Assembly (NCBI GenBank): GCA_964035015.1
Contig: OZ036016.1
Coordinates: 3,503,552 to 3,567,551, forward strand
Source of the DNA: Corallium rubrum
Lineage: Eukaryota > Cnidaria > Anthozoa > Scleralcyonacea > Coralliidae
Length of the DNA stretch: 64,000 bases
Direction of reading: 5' to 3'
Below, piece by piece: positions 21,378 to 32,700 of the stretch. The first letter of the stretch is position 1. Every line of letters starts with the position of its first letter. The translations under genes and the position numbers were made by a program. The notes beneath the pieces are model-generated. The model was not told the DNA's origin. It searched no databases and worked only from the letters and a program-made list of their open reading frames with translations.

Positions 21378-22818
21378 CTAAATGAAAGAGAATCGCTCAT
21401 TGAGGCCGTGAGGGTGAATGGTACCAAGTTTGTAAATGAGACGCATTTCTTGTTTACGACGAGTATCGTTACAACCTGTAATGGGCTGAATGGCACAGAT
21501 TTTCATGTTGGAAAAGGAGTGGTTGGCACTGTTGAAGTGCCTGGCAACAGGTTTGTTTTGCACATTGTATTTGACATCACGAAGGTGTTCAACAAATCTG
21601 TCACCTAAACGTCTTCCAGTTTCTCCGATGTAAAGCATGGGACATTTACTGCAAGAGATACAGTAAATGAGGTTGGAGGAAGTGCAAGTGAAACTGTGGG
21701 TTATGTTGAACCTACATTTTGGAGCCGAAATTGAAATTGAGGAGTCTAAATATTTACAGGTGTTGCACCTACCACGACAGCAAGAGCTGGTGCCAACATG
21801 TGATACCAAGGCTTGCTGCAGTGAGCTGTGAACAACGTTTTCCCGGATGTTTTTGCTATGCCGAAAAGATACTAGGGGTTTCTCAGAGAAAATGGAAGAT
21901 GTTTCTGGGTCATTTTTAATGAGGTCGAAATTGCGGTTAATGATGTCCCTTACTTTGAAATTGAAGGGATGAAAAGTGAGAACTAGAGGTACTTTTTCAT
22001 TAGAAATGGTAGCCAAATGTTCGCTTAAGGTGTCTGAACGGGAAATGTTGGAGACCTTGTGTAAGGCAGTGTCTAAGAGGTGGGAAGGATAACCGCGATT
22101 GACAAAAAAGTTTCTCATTTCCAAACATTTGGCATTGAAATCGTCATCTTCACTGCAGAGGCGGCGAAGACGAAGAAATTGAGAGAAAGGAATGGAAGTT
22201 TTGGTGTGTTTAGGATGATGAGAGGAGAAGAGGAGGTAGCTATGAGAGTCAGTGGTCTTGTAAAAGACAGAAGTGCTCAGCTTATTACCATTAATGGAGA
22301 CGAGAATATCTAAGAACGACACACTAGTCTCACTGATCTCCCATGTGAACTGGAGTGCTGGGTGGAAGTCATTAACATAGTTAATGAAGCAAACCAGGTC
22401 AGCGCGCGAACATGATGCAGTGCCTAAGCAATCATCAATGAACCGACCATAGTAGTCAGGTAGGAAACCAGTGTATTGTTCAAAGATTTGTTTTTCCACA
22501 TAACCAACAAATAAGTTGGCATAGTTAGGGCCCATTTTGGTACCCATGGCTACACCACTAACTTGTTGGTAATGCTCACCATCAAATGAAAAATTGTTGA
22601 GGGTGAGCACTAACTCGGCCAGGCGTAACAAAGTAGTGGTCGATGGCTCCCGAGTTGTGCGTTGATCAAAGAAATATTTAAGTGCTTGAAGACCATCGTG
22701 ATGCGGGATGACAGTGTAGAGTGATTTAACATCCATGGTGAATATGAAATGATGTGAACCCTGAAAACTAATGTGGTCACAAATTTTCAGAGCATGTTTG
22801 GTGTCCTTGATGTAAGAA
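21378..22818 (-). pseudogene. Penelope-like RT (partial) with GIY-YIG endonuclease ORF
   Basis: About 480 codons remain. The RT part lacks the N-terminal motifs, so the product could not be an active polymerase, but the palm DD and the whole GIY-YIG domain are uninterrupted. The frame upstream of the ATG at 22736 remains open to the junction (LPSYIKDTKHALKICDH), showing that truncation and not a natural start defines the 5' end. Confidence 0.85.
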
Positions 22819-22819
22819 G

Positions 22820-23095
22820 GTAAATTCTGTCTAACACCGGACTATTTCACTCTGTCTAACACCAGACTATTTCACTCTGTCTAACACCAGACTATTTTAC
22901 TCTGTCTAACACCAGACTATTTTATTTTACTGTGTCTAACACCAGACTATTTTACCGTGTCTAACAGACTATTTCACTCTGTCTAACACCGGACTATTTC
23001 ACTCTGTCTAACACCAGACTATTTTACTCTGTCTAACACCAGACTATTTCACTCTGTCTATAAACACCAGACTATTTTACTCTGTCTAACACCAC
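22820..23095. repeat. 25-bp minisatellite, block 2
   Basis: About ten copies of the same unit as the block at 20792-21049, in the same orientation, start exactly where the Penelope-like coding frame breaks. Confidence 0.9.
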
Positions 23096-23129
23096 TCTTT
23101 CACTATATATGTCCTAATCTAATTACAAG

Positions 23130-23195
23130 GATGACCAATGGGAAGCTAAGACGTCATGTCGTCAATAGCAACGAACATGCCTCAAATATGGCGGA
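23130..23195 (+). promoter_or_regulatory. Putative AGBL5 core promoter region
   Basis: Just upstream of the AGBL5 ATG there is a CCAAT motif (GACCAATGGG, about 23132), a CRE-like GACGTCAT (about 23150) and a YY1-like ATATGGCGGAC (about 23187). The assignment is from motif content and position only. Confidence 0.4.
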
Positions 23196-23272
23196 CGGTT
23201 AGTTTGAAGTTGTGCTTGATAAAGAATGCTATCAGAATGTTTATTTTGAAAGCTACCTGACGAAAAAGACGA

Positions 23273-23701
23273 ATGGAGATAAGAATTGGATCCTTGACTT
23301 TCTTTTCCAACTTCGACTCGGGAAACCTGGCTAAAGTTGAGAGAGTTAAGCGGGATGTGAATGGCGAAGTGGTCCAGTTGTCGACGACGGCCACAACTTC
23401 TTTGCAAGAGCAAAGCTGTTCAGGAAATAACCTCGGCGCTCTATCTTTAAACTCACCAGCTCCGGACTTCGAGTATAATATTTGGACATCACCAGACTGT
23501 GCTGGGACTCCGTACGAGAATTCAAACCGTACTTGGTTTTATTTCGGCGTGAAAGGTGGCCAGTCTGGTAAAGTGATCAAATTTAACTTGATGAATCTGA
23601 ACAAACAAGGCAAGCTGTATAACCAAGGAATGGCTCCTTTTGTTAAAGTGCTGCCCTGTCGAAACAAATGGGAACGAATAAGAGAAAGGCCTTCGTACGA
23701 G
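23273..23701 (+). CDS. AGBL5: AGBL5 exon 1 (start codon)
   Basis: The start ATG gives [20 protein letters not shown], which aligns with the known N-terminus of AGBL5 proteins, so the start is well supported. The exon encodes the beta-rich N-terminal CCP domain and ends RPSYE at GAG|GTTAGT in phase 0. Confidence 0.92.
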
Positions 23702-26700
23702 GTTAGTTAGAAAATGGTCGTTTACACAACTAAAAAATATCACAAAGTGAAAAGCTGAGAATGGTTTTGATAGCAAAATACTGACGTTTCTAGCGGAGCC
23801 GTTCGTTACAGTAAAAATATTACAGCTTATCAACAAGATGTGTTTGTAACAATGCTGTAAATTCATGAAGTTTTTACAAGCTTTGTCATGCAACCTTTAG
23901 CAACTTTACGTTGGTCATCAACTTATTACAAACAATGTCACAGCAAGCTGTTGGAACAACCTGCAGCGGGCAACAGGCTTGTTGATCACAACAACTTGTT
24001 ACAAACAATGTTGCAGCAAGTTGTTGGAACAACCAGTGACAGACTTGTTGATCACAGCAACTTGTACACAATGCCACAGAAAGTTGTTGGAACAACCAGT
24101 GACAGACTTGTTGATCACAACAACTTGTTGTACACAATGCCACAGCAAGTTGTTGAAGCAACCTGTGACAGATACAAACAATGCTGCAGCAAGTTATTGG
24201 AAAACCTGTGACAGGTTTGTTGATCACAACAACTTGCTAATAATGCCACAGTAAGTTGTTGGAACAACCTGTGATGGACCTACTGTTGACAACAACTTGT
24301 TACAAACAATGTTGCAGCAAGTTGTTGGAACAACCAGTGACAGACTTGTTGATCACAACAACTTGTTGTACACAATGCCACAGCAAGTTGTTGGAACAAC
24401 CAGTGACAGACTTGTTGATCACAACAACTTGTAAACAATGTTGCAGCAAGTTGTTGGAACAACCAGTGACAGACTTGTTGATCACAACAACTTGTTGTAC
24501 ACAATGCCACAGCAAGTTGTTGAAGGAACCTGTAACAGATACAAACAATGCTGCAGCAAGTTATTGGAAAACCTGTGACAGGTTTATTGATCACAACAAC
24601 TTGTTGCTAATAATGCCACAATAAGTAGTTGGAACAACCTGTGATGGACTTACTGTTGACAACAACTTGTTACAAAAACTGTTGCAGAAAGTTGTTGGAA
24701 GTTACAGTACCACTCAGAAACAACCTAACAGTGCGGTTGAGGTTAAGTTAAACAATGATAGAAATGGTAAACTTTAGTAAAGCACAATAAAATTATCTAG
24801 TAATACAGAAAACAGTCCATATTTTGATTCATAGTGATTTAGAGACAGTTTAACTAACACTGAACAGAGTTATATTATGATTAAACTGAGGATAAAGCTA
24901 GGTTTGACCTCAGTTTTTGTTAGGTTATTTCTGAGCAGTACTGTACCTGTGATAGACTTGTTGGCCACAACAACTTGTTTCAAACAATGCCACAGCAAGT
25001 TGTTGGAACAACCTGTGATAGACTTGTTGATCACAACAACTTGTTACAAACAATGCCACAGCAAGTTGTTGGAACAACCTGTGATAGACTTGTTGATCAC
25101 AACAACTTGTTACAAACAATGCCACAGCAAGTTGTTGGAACAACCTGTGATAGACTTGTTGATCACAATAAATTGTTACAAACAGTGCTACAGCAAGTTG
25201 TTGGAACAACCTGTGATAGACTTGTTGATCGCAACAACTTGTTACTAACAATGCTGCAGCAAGCTGTCGGAAAAACCTGTGATAGACTTGTTGATTGCAA
25301 CAATTTGTTACAAACATCAAAACAACCTGCAACAGGCTTGTTGATCACAACAACTTGTTACATGCAATGTTACAGTGAGTTGATGGAACAACCTGCGAAG
25401 AGACTTGTTGATCACAACAACTTGTTATGAACAACGCCACAGCAAGTTGTTGGAACAACCTGTGACAGACTTGTTGATCACAACAACTTGTTGTACACAA
25501 TGCCACAGCAAGTTGTTGAAGCAACCTGTGACAGATACAAACAATGCTGCAGCAAGTTGTTGGAACAACCTGTGACAGACTTAGTTGATCACAACAACTT
25601 GTTTCAAACAATGCCACAGCAAGTTATTGGAATAACCTGCAACATGCTCGTTGAGCACAACAACTTGTTACAAACAATGCCACAGCAAGTTATTGGAATA
25701 ACCTGCAACATGCTCGTTGAGCACAACAACTTGTTACAAACAACACCACAGCAAGTTATTGGAATAACCTGCAACATGCTCATTGAGCATAACAACTTGT
25801 TATGAACAACACCACAGCAAGTTGTTGGAACAACCTGTCATGGTCACTTATTGTTCACAACAACTTGTTATAAACAAATATGCAGCAAGTAACAACCTGT
25901 GACAGACTTGTTGATCACAACAACTTGTTATAAACCTCAGAATAACTTGTTTCAGGGTTGTCTCTTCAAACTTAGAGCAAGCAGTGCAAATGTATTCTGA
26001 TATCAATTTTTTCTACTACAGTATTTGCTCACAAAGATTTAGATCAACCATGTTATATTGTACTATATAAAGTAAATATAAATGGCTGACATTTTTATGT
26101 TAAGGTATGTACATGTTATGAATTTTTTTTTGTTAGATTGTTGATGGCCACTTTCAGTTATCATTTGTGTACCGGTTTCCTGACTACCGAAACATCATCT
26201 GCTACTTCGCATTTTGTTATCCGTATTCCTATGAAGCGACGCAAGCCTACCTTGAAGAACTAGACAATAAATTCAAACTATGTACTAGCAGTGAAACTGG
26301 TGGTAGCAAATCATTGAATATCTATTATCACAGAGAACTGCTTTGTAAGTCTATTGATAATCTCAGGGTAGACTTACTGACTGTGACTTCATTCAAAGGC
26401 ATGCTCAAAGACAGAGAGCCGAGGTTGGATGGACTTTTTCCAGATATGCAAACACCACGAGCAAATCAGTTTCAAGAGAAAAAGGTAAGGCGTTGATTCC
26501 ACTCAATCTCTATGTGTGTCCAGGGTTCGAAATAGCAGCCGGCTGCCAGTGATAGCCAGCAGTTTTAGGACCTTGCCGGCGATTTCTAATTTCAAAATAT
26601 AATTAAACTTTGAATTATCGGCGAAATTGCTTTAGCCAAGATCAAAATTATGGTAATTTAATATAAATAAGTTTTGTGGAAACACCACGTAAAATATTTC

Positions 26701-29700
26701 TTTGCTAAGCTTTCGGCCTGTTGACTCAGGCCTTCATCAGAGCAATGACAACAAGTTGTTGGCTCACGTCATTTATAAACTAAGCAACTGATCAATTAAA
26801 TCACGTAAGAATACAATAGCGTATCACGTTAATTTTATTAATTAGAAAAAAAAACAAAATCAAGCATGTTCTCCGAATAGGGCATGCCACGTGCTATTTA
26901 ATGGCTGTCCCTCCTGAGAAATAAAAAATATTTTAAATATTTAAAATATAAAAAAAAAAAAAAATATTTTAAATATTTTACGTGGTGTTTCCACAAAACT
27001 TATTTATATTACTTTATCGCCATGAAAACGTTCAAAGAATTAATTATGGTAATTTGTTTTGATTTCTCTGTATATGATTGTAAAAGAAATCAGTATTTGC
27101 AATATTTGCTTATATTACAAAATAAATGCATTTAATTTTGCCATTTTTGGTTTACATTACATTATTTGGGCCTATGTCCAAAACATAACTTTGCTGCTTG
27201 GGAAATGTTCAGCCGGCAAAAATTTTGACCTACAAAAAACAGCCTACAAAATTAGGCATATTTTCTGAACATTATTTCGAACCCTGTGTGTCTAAAAGCT
27301 GCTGAGCCAATCTTGCGATTCATTCTTAGTCTGTACTGTGCGAGTGATGGCTGGATCGAGTCTGCTTGAGAGAAATGGCTTATTTGGGAATGTCGTCTTT
27401 CTTGAATATGGTCTCACTCTTACTTGATTCTTATGCACCCACATTGACAGCAGACCTCATTTAGAATTCTCATTGTGACGGTCCAGGTGTTGAAGTGCTG
27501 ACAGTTGTTACATGACTGCTATACGCAACAAATTTACAACTATTTATTTAATTAACAAAAAAACTTAGAACAGATATTGAAAATGTATATACTGTATTAA
27601 GATTAAAACTAAACGAAAGTTCAGAAACTTATCTGTCATCTGCGCACAACGAAACAGTCAATAGGAGATTCCGGCAACAGGTATAACAATCCGTATGGAC
27701 TTGAAAAGGAAGGAATAACAAAACCAATGTTAGGAACTCCAGGACTGACTTCATAACCACTTTGATACATATAGCTCACTCTCATACATATGCATGCCTG
27801 AGAAATGTTCGACAGCTGCTTATATGTTTTCTAGAGTATATAATTATGGTAACATACTTCATTCTATATATAATATATTTACATAATTACTAAATGACAT
27901 CATAGCTGACTCATGCTAAGTCACAAAATTTACCAATTGGTTAAGTGTTCAGTTATCAAATAACGTCTAGTTAATTAACCGTCTTAGGATGGGCATATCC
28001 GTAACACAGTTCTTTGACATGTACAGTACTGTCAAAATTCAATAATATTAAAAATTTCTGATTACACTGAAGACACTGTCAAAAAGACAGTCAGTTAATT
28101 TACTCTGATGAAGGGCCTTTGCTTGAAATGTTAAACACCATACTGTATTTCATGTTTCAGCAGTATATCAACCTAATTGCTATCTTAGCAAAAAGATGTT
28201 ATATATACGCTATATCACTGAAACCATAACCAGCCAATTAGTCAATTAGGTGAAACACTCTCACACTAGATTGTTGTGTAAGTCCACCAACTAGTAAATG
28301 ACATATGTTGAAATAAAAGAAACATTCTCTGACCAAATTATTTTATTACGAGCTTTCGGCTACCAGTCTGTAGCCTTCGATGGGTGAAATAATAAATAAA
28401 TAAATAAATAGTAATAATAATAAATAAATAGTCGGCTAAAGCAAAGTCATCGAAGGCTACAGACTGGTAGCCGAAAGCTCGTAATAAAATAATTTGGTCA
28501 GAGAACATTTCTTTTATTTCATTATGTCTTTACCTGGCTGCGCCTCCTCTAGACTTATATGTTGTTTGAAGTTTTGCATGGCGAAAATGTATTTTATATA
28601 AGAAAGTTTGTAGCCTTACACCATGTTATGAAATTTTTTATTAATTTCTGAGCTCAGCAATTAATAATAAATTTCATAACATATGGTGTAAGACTACAAA
28701 CGTTCTTATATAAAATAGTAACGACTTGTTTACGAATTGCTGAACCAATAAATATGTATTTTTCTAATTTTTTGACAACAGGTGTTTGTATTAACAAGTC
28801 GAGTGCATCCTGGTGAGACACCATCAAGTTATGTTTTCAAAGGTTTTTTAGATTTCATAACTCGAGATGATGATCCAAGATCAGCAGCTTTGAGGGATAG
28901 ATTTGTGTTCAAACTTATTCCATTGCTCAACCCGGATGGGGTCAAACGCGGGCATTATCGCACTGACCAGCGGGGAGTTAACCTGAATCGGGTGTACCTA
29001 GACCCTTGTCGTGAACTCCACCCATCGATTTACGCTGCAAAAGAGCTCGTGGCGTATCACTATGATCGAGATCAAGTGCTGGGAGGTCCTCCGAGGGAGG
29101 ATCAGTCAGCTAAGGCAAAGTCAACGGCAGATGGAGATAAAAATGATTATGGGGAAAACCAGGAATATTCGGGAGACCAACTGCAAACTTTAAACGAAAT
29201 GAAACCGCAAAAGGGCTTTGTAGAGAGAAACGATCAAGGCAAACAAAATCTCAAAGAGAAAGGCATGGAAGTTACTAGACCTGATAGAACACAAGAGTCA
29301 AGTCAATGTGGTGTACTGAATACCAATGATGCAGGAAGGCAGGATCTTCCTTGTTTATTGGGTGAACGAACATCAGTTTTTGGAAAAGATATGGCCAAAG
29401 TTAAAGTTGATAATAATGATGATGACGAATGGAAAGGGAAGGGCTTGGAGAGTTCTGAGGGAAGTGATTCCGCTTGCGATATTGCGCGAAATTCGGAAGA
29501 ATATATCCCGGAAGATGACACCCCGGAAGATGATACCCCGGGAGATGACACCCTGCGAGATGGCACCCCAGGAGATGGTACACCGGAAGATGACAACCCA
29601 GGAGATAACACCCTGCGAGATGACACCCCGGGAGATGATACCCGCGGCGTTGGTCACCATAGGGTGGTACCAGCCTGTAGTAGCAATGTACAATCGAACG

Positions 29701-32700
29701 GTGACGTATTAGCGGAGTCTTCGTCAAGAGCAGTCACATCAAGCGAGGAATGTATAACGTCTTTGCCAGTTGAAGTGAACAAAGTAACATTACCAGCACT
29801 CGTTCAACAAGAGAGCAATGGTGTTAGCGACTCTATAAACTGTGACTCGCCTAACAGTAGTGAAAATAGAACTATAGATACTAAAAATCCTAGCGATGTG
29901 GCACGTCAGACACCCTTGTGCCCGCCATTGAGCGATCAGAATGCAGCGAACGAAGTACAGCGAAAGGAAAGTGATACGGGATACATTGGATCGAATTGGG
30001 TTACTAGTGGTGGTTTGGGGTTTTATGTGGACTTGCATGGACACGCATCGAAACGAGGTTGTTTTATGTATGGTAATTATATCGAAGACGAAGACAAGTA
30101 CGTCCAATGTCTACTGTTCCCTAAACTAATCTCTGTCAACTCAGCTCACTTTGACTTTACTGCGTGTAACTTCTCCGAGAAGAATATGTACAGTCGGGAT
30201 AAGCGTGATGGTATGTCGAAGGAGGGCAGTGGACGCGTTGCTACGTATAAAATGACTGGACTACCTTATTGGTAAGTACTGGAGCCCCGTCGTGGTAGCT
30301 GAACACGTGGCACTATAGTCAATCGGGAATGGTCTGGAAACTCGGCAAACTTCAAAGCGTCTATAATGAGCTGTGATTTTATGTTGAACCGTACCTTACA
30401 CCGTGCACATCCTTTGTTTTAGGTTTATTAATATTTAAAATAGCACCGATGAGTGATTGAACTGAAACGTTGCTATTGGACAATTCGTTCGTTATACTAA
30501 AATACAATGTGTTTAGTGACCGTGCACCGTGCACAAAAATGCATAAAGGCAAACAAAAATATAGACCAAAGGCAAAGACTTTAGCTGAGTTTCCAGACCA
30601 TATCTCGATTGACTATGATGGAGTGCTAAGGTTACAAATCCGTACAGCTGTGAATTTTTATTACTATATGGCACGGATTACTTCCGGTAAAATCACGCGT
30701 TGCGATTGGTTGCTGACGGGGAGAGATTTCTCCGTAATGCCCGCGGGCATTATGAAAATTGTTAATGCCCTACGATTGGAAACAAACAAAAAAATCCTAA
30801 TAAGTAACTTTTATTGCCGAAAAAGGCGAAAATAGATGAAATAGACGACGAGGAACATTATAAAAGTAAATTCTAGTATCCAGCCGAGAAAGAAACAGAA
30901 GAAAATAACGCTAGTTCGGTGTTTTGACAAAGTTAAAAGAAGCGGAGACCAGAAATACAAGATCGATTTTGAAATAAAAAGTGCCATATAATAAACTAAT
31001 TAATAACCTCGACCGTTCGGTCTTTACGGTAAAATATTAAACCTCGGTCTTGAGCGTATTAACCTCGCTATCGCTAGATCAATACAGCAAGACCTCGGTT
31101 TAATTTTTTTACCGTAAAGACCTATCGGTTATTAAGTAGTTATTAATCCTCTTTTTTCCTAATGGTTGCTTATTTTTCTTTTCGTGAAGCTACACTCTGG
31201 AGTGCAACTACAACTCTGGACGGAGCACCAACGCTGTTCCCCCGGCAACCTGCGATGCTGGTCGTGCCACACCCCCACCACTCCCTGGATTTCCACCTCG
31301 ATACACGCCAGAAATCTTCGAGGAGGTCAGGTAGTGGTTAAAATGATACGAAATGTAGACGCAGTGACTTTAGATATACAAGCAAGCTCTTTTTTACAGT
31401 ATGTTCTAAGGATTTAGGGTGAAGGAAAATTCGAGTGTAGAATATATACATTTTAAGACCAAACCGGGAGCAGTTGCGAAAAATGCAACTACACAGGCCC
31501 TCCGGCAGGAATTGAACCCACGACCTTGCGATTCTAGTGCAATGCTCTGACCACTGAGCCACGGAGGCCGTTGCCGAGAGCTCGATCGCGAGTTCTGTAT
31601 GTATAATAAGGTGGTAATGCCAGGAGAGAATTGGGTATATTATAAATGATATTGGGCATTTCACTCGATTACATAGCATGTTCTATGGATTTAGGGTGAA
31701 GGAAAATTCGAGTGTAGAATATATACATTTAGCAAACATTCACTGACTCAGTTCAAACCATTTACTCTGTAATTTTGCTCTTAATAGGACAACTTATTTA
31801 TTATCCAGCTTCTTGTAGTCAGTTTCAGCTTGCTTTTGAAATCCGAAACGTGTAATTGAAATGAACATTCCGAACTTACGTTCCAATGTTCAAAACTAGG
31901 TTGCGTAGTAGATAAAAATTCAAGTCGAAAACTTGTTCTTCTTTAACCAAGTATCTATTATAAATATTCTTCATCTCCAGCAAACGCGATACAAAATATA
32001 ATATCCTAGTCAATTCGAAGCTTTGTTAAAATAAATTTAAACTTTACAACGAACTTCGCCTACTTCCGTACCTAGTTCCCAACCTTCCGACAGATGTTGA
32101 CAAACGAATTTCAAAAGCAAGCTGTCGTATCAGGCGTATCAGGCATATCAGGCGTATCAGGGGTATCAGGCGTATTAGGCGTATCAGGCGAATCACTCGT
32201 ATCGGGCGTATCACTCGTATCAGGCGTATCTGGCGTATCACTCGTATCAGGCGTATCAAGCGTATCAGGCATATCAGGCGTTTCAGGCGTATCACTCGTA
32301 TCAGGCGTATGACTCGTATTAGGCGCATCAGGGTATCAGGTGTATCAGGCGTTTCAGCCGTATCACTTGTATCAGGCGTATCAGGCGTATCACTCGTATC
32401 AGGCGTATCAGGCGTATCACTCGTATCAGGCGTATCACTCGTATTACTCGTATCAGGCGTATCAATCGTATCAGGCGTATCAATCGTATCAGGCGTATCA
32501 CTCGTGTCAGGCGTATCAGTCGTATCAATCGTATCAGGCGTATCAGGCGTATCAGGCGTATCACTCTTTCAAACAAATTGCCTGTAAAACTGAAGCCCAC
32601 AGACTATCTTTTTATCCAAGAACTATTGAACAATGGAACGCTTTTCCAGAGAACGTATTTTTGCATGGCACGAATACTGAATCATTTAAACGTATGGTTT

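Larger units (their letters stand above)
21050..22820 (-). mobile_element. Penelope-like element, 5'-truncated, GIY-YIG intact
   Basis: The minus-strand frame runs from about 22818 to 21378 without a stop. It encodes the C-terminal half of a Penelope-type reverse transcriptase, including SLYTVIPHHDG, GVAMGTKMGP and the catalytic YGRFIDD motif. This is followed by a GIY-YIG endonuclease domain (IYCISC ... [18 protein letters not shown]) with a preceding Cys-rich linker ([12 protein letters not shown]). The N-terminal finger region is missing. The 3' UTR ends in TTAACCCTGGTAAT and contains a hammerhead-like motif. Both edges abut the same minisatellite, so it either inserted into that array or was captured by it. 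Confidence 0.9.
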
